Below are positions 53,099 to 59,797 of a stretch of DNA of 64,000 nt, piece after piece. Numbering within the stretch: position 1 is the first letter of the stretch; each line of letters starts with the position of its first letter. The stretch spans positions 98,467 through 162,466 of the IMG/VR virus record IMGVR_UViG_3300027973_000028; one strand, 5' to 3'. The notes beneath the pieces were generated by a model. It did not search any database and was not told the DNA's origin. It saw only the letters and a list, made by a program, of their open reading frames with translations. Source of the DNA: a virus. Position numbers and translations under genes: made by a program.

Positions 53099-53133
53099 GT
53101 CCTTGGGGTTAGCATCCCAGGGATTTCTTTTTT
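53099..53133 (+). terminator. Terminator 6 of the cassette series
   Basis: TCCTTGGG/CCCAGGGA with GTTAGCAT loop and T-run. Confidence 0.88.
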
Positions 53134-53157
53134 ATGCCTAGTGGATAGGTCACTAGG
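53133..53157 (+). promoter_or_regulatory. Post-terminator element 6 (CCTAGTGG/TCACTAGG)
   Basis: An eight-base stem including one wobble and an ATAGG loop. The stem sequence differs from elements 2 and 5 but is compensated on both arms. Confidence 0.65.
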
Positions 53158-53207
53158 TAGGCAATCTTATTATGCCTACAAATAATAAGAGGAAGGGGAG
53201 CCTCATC

Positions 53208-53393
53208 GTGTCTGACACCTTGAAGCGCTTTCCTACCCTGACCTTACAATGCGCAGACACAATCTGCTTCATTTGTAAGACAGAAACCAAAGTCAATGGG
53301 GATACCAACCCCTATGACCTTGGTTTTGCCAGGGTAGGTGGCAACTCCGCCAACGGGTACGAGATCTATCACATCTCGTGCTGCAACGGCTGA
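53208..53393 (+). CDS. Small Cys-containing protein (61 aa), probable GTG start
   Basis: An in-frame ATG at 53172 has no ribosome-binding site, while GTG at 53208 follows GGGGAG seven bases upstream. The protein has C-F-I-C and a later I-S-C-C-N-G, so it may bind zinc. Function unknown. Confidence 0.58.
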   Translation: MSDTLKRFPTLTLQCADTICFICKTETKVNGDTNPYDLGFARVGGNSANGYEIYHISCCNG

Positions 53394-53458
53394 GTTAGCC
53401 TAATACTGGCCACCTGTGCCTGTCTCATAACTGGGGGACATTAAACTACTCAGTGAGA

Positions 53459-53497
53459 GGGTAGCCCAAAGCATTAGCTAGGGCTACCCTCTTTTTA
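53459..53497 (+). terminator. Terminator 7 of the cassette series
   Basis: GGGTAGCCC/GGGCTACCC nine-base stem with T-run. Confidence 0.92.
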
Positions 53498-53523
53498 TAT
53501 GACTAGGAGAAAGGCTTCTGGTT
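53498..53523 (+). promoter_or_regulatory. Post-terminator element 7 (GACTAGGAG/CTTCTGGTT)
   Basis: A nine-pair stem with wobble pairs and an AAAGG loop. Confidence 0.6.
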
Positions 53524-53551
53524 AAACCAAACATACAACAAAGGAGAAACC

Positions 53552-53821
53552 ATGCGTACATCACCACGCTGTGTTGGTATAGTAAAACCAACAAGTAGGC
53601 GAGTGTTAAAGAAGGGGTTGGAGAGGTATCCTCAGATAAAGGGGGATGTAACTCAACAACGGTGCTTAAAAAGTATCAACTGCCCACACCACAGGGTTGC
53701 TAATGCTAGAATTATGGAGCTTCCATTAGAAGAACCATATGTAGAGCTAACAAGAGAGCAAATAAGGCAATTGATTAACATCGGTTACATGGCTGAAACA
53801 GGCCGTCCATACTACTTATAG
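53552..53821 (+). CDS. Hypothetical basic protein (89 aa)
   Basis: AAAGGAG precedes the ATG. Basic N-terminal half with two Cys and C-P-H-H, helical C-terminal half (L-T-R-E-Q-I-R-Q-L-I). It could bind nucleic acid; no family recognised. Confidence 0.58.
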   Translation: MRTSPRCVGIVKPTSRRVLKKGLERYPQIKGDVTQQRCLKSINCPHHRVANARIMELPLEEPYVELTREQIRQLINIGYMAETGRPYYL

Positions 53822-53845
53822 ACCATAGGTCAAAGGAGAATAACA

Positions 53846-54973
53846 ATGAAATCATTAAAGCGTTTATTAATAATCTCTACTGTTGCAATTTCTTTTATTG
53901 GGGTCAATGAAAGTTCTGCTTCAGCTAGAAATAACAAATGTGTAAAAGTTGGCACATTTAAAACGGCAGTAAAAGTTAAGTACGAATGCAAGAGATTGAC
54001 CACAGGTCTCAGATGGGTAAAGGTACAAACAAAAGTTGTACCAACAACACCTGCTGAAGTTATAATACCAATACCAACTGATTGGTCAAATATTGAAAAG
54101 TATGCACAAAACATACCATACGCAGCATGGAAGGCAAGTGTTGGCGCGATCACCACTGGTATGCCTCAGATGCCAACAGTGAATATCATTAATGGACCAA
54201 ATGCCCTTATAGCTTATTCAACTCCGGAAGTTAAGATTAATTTAACATCACGTTTATTTTCATCTGCAAAGCAACTTTCGCAGGTAAATATTATGCGTTT
54301 TGGGTATGATGATATTGGATGGGCTAATTCAAAGTGGTTAGAGCAATTTAATGGCCAAGATAATTCTGTTCCAAGAGAAATATTCGATACGTGTAAAACT
54401 ACCACGACATGTTGGGGTGGCATTTCGCGCAATACCAAAAGTGGAATAGCTTGGTTTGCTTTGGCAACAATGAAAGATAATCTATCTGAACCTAAACTTG
54501 TAAACGGGACTAACTACGCGCACTCATATGCTCATGCAATCCAATACGCAGCACTGTCTGAAATACCAGCACAAAGACTGCCAAGATGGTTGCTTGAAGG
54601 AGTTGCTACTTATTCACAAGCTGCTGTTGAAGGCATGGTAAGTTTTGATTTATACAAGTCTGAACGCACAAGAGAAACAGGAGGATTAAATAACTCTCTT
54701 GAATGGCTTGAATCATTTCTTGCCCCAACAGGCAATGATTGGTCTCATTGGAACAAATATACTGGTAATGATTCTTGGAGAGTTTATGATGTTGGTTTTA
54801 TGGCAACCGAAGCGTTAGTAGCCCTCAGAGGACCAAACACTGTAATGAGTTTGTATACAAAAGTAGGAAGTGGTCAAACTTTTGATCAAGCGTTTAATGA
54901 GCTATATGGAATCTCTTGGGCTGAAGCTCACAAGATAATTGCTCGTGTAATTTCCTTACAAATTAACAAATAA
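53846..54973 (+). CDS. Exported gluzincin-like protein with altered HExxH (375 aa)
   Basis: A signal peptide (R-L-L-I-I-S-T-V-A-I-S-F-I-G-V) leads to a short N-terminal module N-K-C-V-K-V-G and Y-E-C-K-R...L-R-W-V-K, the Cys/Trp module I associate with exported actinobacterial proteins. The catalytic-like part has Y-A-H-S-Y-A-H-A-I-Q-Y and, about 20 residues on, W-L-L-E-G-V-A-T-Y. In active gluzincins the first motif is H-E-x-x-H; here the Glu is replaced by Ser. The downstream E-G-x-A-x-Y is present. So it resembles a zinc metallopeptidase that may be inactive or altered. Confidence 0.68.
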   Translation: MKSLKRLLIISTVAISFIGVNESSASARNNKCVKVGTFKTAVKVKYECKRLTTGLRWVKVQTKVVPTTPAEVIIPIPTDWSNIEKYAQNIPYAAWKASVGAITTGMPQMPTVNIINGPNALIAYSTPEVKINLTSRLFSSAKQLSQVNIMRFGYDDIGWANSKWLEQFNGQDNSVPREIFDTCKTTTTCWGGISRNTKSGIAWFALATMKDNLSEPKLVNGTNYAHSYAHAIQYAALSEIPAQRLPRWLLEGVATYSQAAVEGMVSFDLYKSERTRETGGLNNSLEWLESFLAPTGNDWSHWNKYTGNDSWRVYDVGFMATEALVALRGPNTVMSLYTKVGSGQTFDQAFNELYGISWAEAHKIIARVISLQINK

Positions 54974-54988
54974 TCTTATTAAAGAATA

Positions 54989-55015
54989 GAGGGTCCTTCG
55001 GGGCCCTTTTTTCTT
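54989..55015 (+). terminator. Terminator 8 of the cassette series
   Basis: AGGGTCC-TTCG-GGGCCCT stem with T-run. Confidence 0.9.
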
Positions 55016-55041
55016 TATGACTAGTGGATAGGCCACTAGTC
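55016..55041 (+). promoter_or_regulatory. Post-terminator element 8, perfect inverted repeat
   Basis: GACTAGTGG and CCACTAGTC form a perfect nine-base stem with an ATAGG loop, preceded by TAT. This is the clearest member of the family. Confidence 0.7.
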
Positions 55042-55061
55042 TTTAGTTAAGGAGAAGAGTA

Positions 55062-55388
55062 ATGAAAGAAATGGAATGGTGTGGATGCATGGATGTGCGT
55101 TCATGGAAAGATGGCTTTGCTGATATTTTTAGCAGAGAGTTAGTAGAAGGTAAAAGAAAAGGTGAGTTGTATGAATTGTTTGAAGTTAAAAGCTTTGAAG
55201 AATTTAAGGATGAGTTAAGTGATATTGCATGGGGTGTAGGACGTATTGTTGGTGGTTTGGTTGGTAAGCCATATGTACGGATTATTGGTGATGCAATACA
55301 TTACAATAAGGTTGTTTCTCGTATGAATGAATATGGTTGTATGAGGAGCAAGCGATTTCTTATTAAGGGTGAATGTCCTAATAAGTGA
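55062..55388 (+). CDS. Possible MazG-like all-alpha NTP pyrophosphohydrolase (108 aa)
   Basis: The helix E-E-F-K-D-E-L-S-D-I-A-W-G-V-G resembles the E-x-x-x-E-x-x-D metal-binding helix of all-alpha nucleoside triphosphate pyrophosphohydrolases. H-Y-N-K-V-V-S-R-M-N-E-Y-G-C-M-R-S-K-R resembles the basic segment seen in phage MazG-like proteins. Such enzymes trim nucleotide pools or alarmones. The assignment is by pattern only. The gene has an in-frame CGG-A read as Arg (position 55276) without a frame break. Confidence 0.5.
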   Translation: MKEMEWCGCMDVRSWKDGFADIFSRELVEGKRKGELYELFEVKSFEEFKDELSDIAWGVGRIVGGLVGKPYVRIIGDAIHYNKVVSRMNEYGCMRSKRFLIKGECPNK

Positions 55389-55416
55389 TTTAAGTTAATT
55401 AGTAAATAATTGACGG

Positions 55417-55458
55417 GGTATGCCCCTAGGGTCGTTTGATCCTAGGGGTATATTTTTT
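55417..55458 (+). terminator. Terminator 9 of the cassette series
   Basis: CCCCTAGG/CCTAGGGG with flanking TA/TA pairing and a T-run. Confidence 0.9.
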
Positions 55459-55482
55459 ATGCCTAGTGGAATGGCCGCAGGT
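55458..55482 (+). promoter_or_regulatory. Post-terminator element 9 (GCCT.GTGG/CCGC.AGGT)
   Basis: The stem has GCC where most copies have GAC, matched by GGT opposite, with an AATGG loop and one bulged A. Confidence 0.6.
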
Positions 55483-55504
55483 TATAGATTATAGGAGAAG
55501 AGAA

Positions 55505-55936
55505 ATGAAAGAGAAAGCAATTATAGTTGATATTGATGGTACTTTGTTTGAAGAGGTGCCAGGTTGGACAATGGAGACTGATGCATGGTGGGTGGAAGAA
55601 ACACTTAAGATGCGTGAGTTGAAAGTTGGAATTGGATTAATTAAAGTATTTAAGGAAATGGGATTTAAGTTGGTTTTCTTGACAGCAAGAGGACAAAGCT
55701 GCAAGAAGAATACTTTGATTAAGTTTAAGGAAGCTGGTATTGATAACTTGGTAGATTCGATGTGGCACAGGCCAGTTAAGTGGAATGGCGTGGCACCAGT
55801 TGAATATAAGAAGTTCATGATGCAACGGATTATGAAAAAGTATGATGTTGTGTTTGCTATGGATGATAGCGACAAGAACTTGGAAATGTTTAAGGGATTG
55901 GGTATCAAGGTATTTGATGCAAAGAGGTGGTGGTGA
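55505..55936 (+). CDS. HAD-superfamily phosphatase, polynucleotide 3'-phosphatase-like (143 aa)
   Basis: The ATG at 55505 follows AGGAGAAG; the frame upstream runs over the terminator element and is rejected. HAD motif I is V-D-I-D-G-T-L, motif II L-T-A-R-G, and motif IV F-A-M-D-D-S-D-K-N-L. The arrangement D-I-D-G-T, T-A-R, D-D resembles phage polynucleotide kinase phosphatase domains or small nucleotide phosphatases. The substrate is unknown. It contains an in-frame CGG-A read as Arg at 55827-55829. Confidence 0.75.
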   Translation: MKEKAIIVDIDGTLFEEVPGWTMETDAWWVEETLKMRELKVGIGLIKVFKEMGFKLVFLTARGQSCKKNTLIKFKEAGIDNLVDSMWHRPVKWNGVAPVEYKKFMMQRIMKKYDVVFAMDDSDKNLEMFKGLGIKVFDAKRWW

Positions 55937-55967
55937 GGTTATTGATAAACCTCAGACCAAAGAAACT

Positions 55968-55992
55968 AGGGTCCTTCGAGGCCCTTTTTTCT
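55968..55992 (+). terminator. Terminator 10 of the cassette series
   Basis: AGGGTCC/GGCCCT-like stem with TTCG loop and T-run. Confidence 0.88.
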
Positions 55993-55993
55993 T

Positions 55994-56019
55994 TATGACT
56001 AGGACACAAGTCTTAAGTC
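55994..56019 (+). promoter_or_regulatory. Post-terminator element 10 (GACTAGGAC/GTCTTA.AGTC)
   Basis: Same fold as element 2, with an ACAA loop and one bulge. Confidence 0.62.
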
Positions 56020-56070
56020 TGTCTATTGGTAGACATAAACTTCATGACCCCACTATTGGTAGTAGGTGGC
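56018..56070 (+). promoter_or_regulatory. Structured leader 2 (TTGG loops)
   Basis: GTCTA-TTGG-TAGAC hairpin, linker with TTCATGACCCC, then ACTA-TTGG-TAGT hairpin. A CACAG/CTGTG hairpin follows near 56088-56102 before the TTG-start gene. Confidence 0.6.
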
Positions 56071-56122
56071 AAATCATACTACCAGGGCACAGCCTTCACT
56101 GTGACTAATAAAGGAGAATAAA

Positions 56123-56803
56123 TTGGAAATGAACGAAGAGCCCAAAGCAATGCCAAAGTGGTTGGGTAAATTCCCAGCCTACATCAAACAATTGTGGTTG
56201 GATTCAAACAAAATTGAACCCACACCACCAGTGGAACCATCACTGCCAGCAGAAGGCGAATTTCGTTTTCTGTTGATTCCACAAAATGACACAAGCAACT
56301 CCGAGGCGGTACCGATGTTGGTGCTCATCCAGAAAGTACTTCAAGATGGGTACTTCCAGGTAATGCTTACTCATTGTGAAGATGCAATGCAAACATACTC
56401 TGATCTTTACGTCACTAGTGGCGAAACAGGTTTGGGGTATGGTGTTTTCATTAGCACCGCAATACAAAATCAAGCTAACGTGAATTGCTTGAGCGAAACT
56501 GCAGTTGGTAAGTTGATTCCTTCAATGGTACGAGCTAGGGGTACATACAATTTTGGACCTAATGATGAGTGGCGCAGAGGACGTCGCTTTTCTTCAGATC
56601 GATTTGTTGCACAACTAGATCCACGTTGGAAGTTCGTTAATGAACAACTTACTGCAATGCAATACCTACTGGGCGCATATGAAGATGAAGGCGATACTCG
56701 TGACTCTGAATTGAGCGCAAAACACCAAGCAGAAGACATGAAATCGTTTTACCAAGTTGACCGTGACAATGGTGAACTTCTTCCATCGCAGAAAAACAAC
56801 TAA
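56123..56803 (+). CDS. Hypothetical protein, TTG start (226 aa)
   Basis: AAAGGAG with six-base spacing points to TTG at 56123 rather than the ATG two codons later. The sequence has a Pro-rich N-terminal third, then a mixed alpha/beta core (F-R-F-L-L-I-P-Q-N-D). No family recognised. Confidence 0.65.
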   Translation: MEMNEEPKAMPKWLGKFPAYIKQLWLDSNKIEPTPPVEPSLPAEGEFRFLLIPQNDTSNSEAVPMLVLIQKVLQDGYFQVMLTHCEDAMQTYSDLYVTSGETGLGYGVFISTAIQNQANVNCLSETAVGKLIPSMVRARGTYNFGPNDEWRRGRRFSSDRFVAQLDPRWKFVNEQLTAMQYLLGAYEDEGDTRDSELSAKHQAEDMKSFYQVDRDNGELLPSQKNN

Positions 56804-56813
56804 GTAAGTAATA

Positions 56814-56869
56814 GGTCTGATTGGATCGACCTTAACTGTCCATGAACCAACCGTTAACCAAGAGGTTGT
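56814..56869 (+). promoter_or_regulatory. Structured leader 3 (no preceding terminator)
   Basis: GGTC-TGATTGGATC-GACC hairpin, conserved linker CTTAACTGTCCATGAACC, then a CAACC/GGTTG hairpin. This leader lacks an adjacent terminator and CTAG element, so the leader is a separable module. Confidence 0.6.
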
Positions 56870-56911
56870 AATTCACATGGTTATTTAATCACAAACAAAA
56901 GGAGAAGGATA

Positions 56912-57430
56912 ATGTCAGATAACAAAAACAAATTCCAGTCAAGGCTGGATGCAATCTCAAAGGTTGCAATTGTTTTACATGCCTTTGGCACATGGTATGA
57001 ACTACAAATTGAATCCAGTGACAAAAATCGGTTGACTGATGGGGCACTGAAGTATACACAGCATGTTAGCTTGTTCCCAAGCAGCAGAACATTGTATTCT
57101 TTTGTTGGTGTTTCAGAAGATGGTGCAATTGTCAATGGTTTCATGCATGATGGAACAAGCAACGACAATGGTGGTTATGGCAGTGATTCGTTTGAATTGA
57201 CGATGAAAGATGGATCACACAAAGTCATAACAGGACCATGGAGCTCAAGACCAGGAGTTCATACTGTTAACAGCGGTATTCAATACACTGAAGTTAGAGT
57301 TGGTTATGGTATGTATGGATTCTCAAGGGAATTCATTGAAGCCATAATTGATCGATTTAACCTCGATGTAAATCTTGACTCAGTAACTTTGGAAGACAAA
57401 GAAATTAATCTGAAAGTAACACCTAAGTAA
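56912..57430 (+). CDS. Hypothetical protein (172 aa)
   Basis: AAAGGAGAAGG precedes the ATG. Mixed alpha/beta sequence with T-W-Y-E-L-Q-I-E-S near residue 30 and F-V-G-V-S-E-D-G around 68; no recognised family. Part of the cassette series. Confidence 0.62.
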   Translation: MSDNKNKFQSRLDAISKVAIVLHAFGTWYELQIESSDKNRLTDGALKYTQHVSLFPSSRTLYSFVGVSEDGAIVNGFMHDGTSNDNGGYGSDSFELTMKDGSHKVITGPWSSRPGVHTVNSGIQYTEVRVGYGMYGFSREFIEAIIDRFNLDVNLDSVTLEDKEINLKVTPK

Positions 57431-57474
57431 GTAGCAGCGGTGAGCCTGGAGTTAGGTTTCAGGCTAAGGAAATT

Positions 57475-57500
57475 AGGGTCCTTCGGGGCCCTTTTTTCTT
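57475..57500 (+). terminator. Terminator 11 of the cassette series
   Basis: AGGGTCC-TTCG-GGGCCCT with T-run; an upstream AGCCTG/CAGGCT hairpin at about 57442-57464 may assist. Confidence 0.9.
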
Positions 57501-57526
57501 TATGACTAGGAATAAGGTTCCAAGTC
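57501..57526 (+). promoter_or_regulatory. Post-terminator element 11 (GACT.GGAA/TTCC.AGTC)
   Basis: The inner stem GGAA/TTCC replaces GGAC/GTCT of other copies with matching change on both arms; TAAGG loop. Confidence 0.65.
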
Positions 57527-57581
57527 CGTCTGATTGGATCGACGTAAAATGTCCATGACCCCTGGTTATTGGTTACCCAGG
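57527..57581 (+). promoter_or_regulatory. Structured leader 4 (TTGG loops)
   Basis: CGTC-(T)-GAT-TGG-ATC-GACG hairpin, linker GTCCATGACCCC, then CCTGG/CCAGG hairpin with TATTGGTTA. An AGAGAG/CTCTCT hairpin follows before the ATC-start gene. Confidence 0.62.
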
Positions 57582-57644
57582 ACAACTACGTAACCAGAGA
57601 GACACTATCTCTCTATAATAAAAAGTGTAATAAGGAGGAATGTT

Positions 57645-58097
57645 ATCAAAGAGCAAATCAACAAAATCAACCAGGTCACTGATGGTGACAAGGTCAAGTG
57701 CGAGCCGTGCTTTGGCACAGGTAAGTACATGAGCAAAACCGTCATCGATGGAACATGTTTCCGTTGCAAAGGCACTGGTTCAGAAAAAGCAATGTCAATC
57801 AAGCAATACAATTTCATCAAGGAATTGTTCATGGCATTGGTGAAAATGAACATCATTGTGAAAGAGAACAATGAATGGCATGAAATGGTTAACACCATGA
57901 ACCAACACAAGGATGGAATTACATTGCGGTCATCCAAGTGGGCATCAGACAAGATTGAGGAATACAAGGCTCGCAAGAACCGTGTCCTCAAACCTAAGAG
58001 GCCAGTGTATTCAGTTGAATTTGAGCAGTGGGATGAACCACAGTGGGTAACTGAAGAATGGAAAGCTGGAGAAGATGCAGAGGCTGACATATACTAG
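57645..58097 (+). CDS. DnaJ-type zinc-finger protein with apparent ATC start (150 aa)
   Basis: The obvious ATG at 57729 would cut off half of a Cys-rich domain. Reading upstream in frame gives K-C-E-P-C-F-G-T-G-K-Y then C-F-R-C-K-G-T-G-S-E, two C-x-x-C-x-G-x-G units as in DnaJ zinc centres. The only codon at proper distance from AAGGAGG is ATC at 57645 (spacing six). The helical C-terminal half ends in an acidic tail. Probable zinc binding; partner unknown. Confidence 0.65.
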   Translation: MKEQINKINQVTDGDKVKCEPCFGTGKYMSKTVIDGTCFRCKGTGSEKAMSIKQYNFIKELFMALVKMNIIVKENNEWHEMVNTMNQHKDGITLRSSKWASDKIEEYKARKNRVLKPKRPVYSVEFEQWDEPQWVTEEWKAGEDAEADIY

Positions 58098-58134
58098 CAC
58101 CGCCAGGTGTATAGGTAGTCATCAAGTCAAAGAA

Positions 58135-58164
58135 GAGGGGGTCCTTCGGGGCCCTCTTTTCTTT
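58135..58164 (+). terminator. Terminator 12 of the cassette series
   Basis: GAGGGGGTCC-TTCG-GGGCCCTC with T-run. Confidence 0.9.
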
Positions 58165-58189
58165 TATGCCTAGGACACAGGTCTCAGGC
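58165..58189 (+). promoter_or_regulatory. Post-terminator element 12 (GCCTAGGAC/GTCTCAGGC)
   Basis: The outer stem GCC/GGC replaces GAC/GTC of most copies, a compensated change; loop ACAG. Confidence 0.65.
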
Positions 58190-58215
58190 TAACACTCTCT
58201 AGGAGGGGAGTAATC

Positions 58216-59667
58216 ATGAAGAATAAACCAACAACAAACAAGGAGGAAACGGTGTATAAAGACACTGTCTACGCAAAACTGAGAAGGGCACTTTACAATG
58301 TCATTCTCGAAGGTAAATTCATGCAAGAAACTCAATGGGACGAGAATGGACGATGCCACATGGTTCAGACATTTGGTGACCGTGGAATTATTGCAACAAT
58401 GCAACGAAAAGCAAATAACAAAGGATGGGTTGTATTCTTTACTTTGTGCATGTACAAGCACGAGCAAAATCACATTCCATTCATGCGTGATTTGAAAGTT
58501 AGATTGACTATCAATGAAACTCCATCTGGAGTAAGATTATTGTGGTTTGTTAATGGTAAGCCACAATGGATGGTAGAAAGTAGTCAAATGGCTTTCTCAA
58601 ATAAATTCCATCATACTGGACATATAGTTCAAGAAGTTATTAATCAGATCAAGAGTATATATTCTCCTGAAGATTTTATACCGATCTTGAAGTACATGCA
58701 AAATCCAACATGCAAAGAGTATACTTTGTATGGCCTTAACCAAAGGTGGATGAAAAAGTTATCAGGTGGAACAAACCCTAGGCAAATCTTGAATAAAATC
58801 TATGGCAAAGATGGGCAGGATGGGTTGAGCAGAAATGCTTTTGGTTCAAATATTGGCAAAAAGAGTTTTGCTACATTTGCTATAGCAGCTGAGCTAGTGC
58901 GATATTTGAAATCATTTCCTACATCATTCTTTGATAAAATCATTCTTGATGACTTTGCAGTACAAGATATTGCATACTTGGGGATGATGTATCAAGATGT
59001 AACTTACATCCAATATTTCATTAAGTACTTTAATCACAGTAAAATCCAACAAGATTTTATTAATGCGATTAATAACTTTGAAATGTATCCACATTCTGAT
59101 TATGACATTTCAGATGCTACAGAACGTTTCTTTAGGATGAGCATTTGGCAGGAAGCACGTGATACCGGCAGGATGTTCAAGGAAATAAAGAACAGAGCTG
59201 TTCGGAGAAACATCATTGCACTTAAAGGCACGGTTCAAGAAACCCATGACCTTGTCACTATCGAGAATGCAAAGCTAGCTCGAGAAGATAAGCAAATCAA
59301 ATACAGTGATAAGAGCCTTATCCTGGATGGTCAACAGATAACAGATAATATTATTTCTGTTCTTCCGAAGACAACGTTTGATTTAATATTATGGGGTTCA
59401 CAACAGCACAACTGCATAGGTAGCTATGGAGATCGTGTTGCTCGTGGCACAGGTGCGATTGTTGTTGGATTCAAAGATGTGACAACAGATACTTGGGTCG
59501 GCCATGCTGAACTCAATAACTATTTCAACAGCTTTGGAAGTTCTTGGACAATCATGCAGTTGAGGGGCAAATATAACTCAAACCTTGATGAGTCAGATGA
59601 AACTACTATTCGTTTGTTTCTGGACAACATACTCAATGCTTGGAATGAAGAGTTAGTATTGCCATAA
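58216..59667 (+). CDS. PcfJ-like protein (483 aa)
   Basis: The last 110 residues carry the PcfJ pattern: S-Q-Q-H-N-C-I-G-S-Y-G-D-R-V-A-R-G, I-V-V-G-F-K-D, W-V-G-H-A-E-L-N and M-Q-L-R-G-K-Y-N-S-N. PcfJ-domain proteins occur on conjugative plasmids and phages without a proven biochemical role. The N-terminal 370 residues are not recognised. It uses the early-arm codon preference, including CGG AGA read normally at 59195. Confidence 0.65.
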   Translation: MKNKPTTNKEETVYKDTVYAKLRRALYNVILEGKFMQETQWDENGRCHMVQTFGDRGIIATMQRKANNKGWVVFFTLCMYKHEQNHIPFMRDLKVRLTINETPSGVRLLWFVNGKPQWMVESSQMAFSNKFHHTGHIVQEVINQIKSIYSPEDFIPILKYMQNPTCKEYTLYGLNQRWMKKLSGGTNPRQILNKIYGKDGQDGLSRNAFGSNIGKKSFATFAIAAELVRYLKSFPTSFFDKIILDDFAVQDIAYLGMMYQDVTYIQYFIKYFNHSKIQQDFINAINNFEMYPHSDYDISDATERFFRMSIWQEARDTGRMFKEIKNRAVRRNIIALKGTVQETHDLVTIENAKLAREDKQIKYSDKSLILDGQQITDNIISVLPKTTFDLILWGSQQHNCIGSYGDRVARGTGAIVVGFKDVTTDTWVGHAELNNYFNSFGSSWTIMQLRGKYNSNLDESDETTIRLFLDNILNAWNEELVLP

Positions 59668-59694
59668 AGTTTTACCTCAGGTAAATAAGAGAGA

Positions 59695-59719
59695 AGGGTC
59701 CTTCGGGACTCTTTTCTTT
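59695..59719 (+). terminator. Terminator 13 of the cassette series
   Basis: AGGGTCC-TTCG-GGACTCT with T-run. Confidence 0.85.
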
Positions 59720-59745
59720 TATGCCTAGTTCACAGGTCTCAGATC
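59720..59745 (+). promoter_or_regulatory. Post-terminator element 13 (TATGCCTAG, weak stem)
   Basis: The TATGCCTAG box and ACAGG are conserved but the stem is poor. This shows the box itself may be the more constant part. Confidence 0.45.
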
Positions 59746-59797
59746 ACTGAGGTCGCTAGGCAAGTAATACAAACCAATAAACCCTTAAGGAGGGAAT

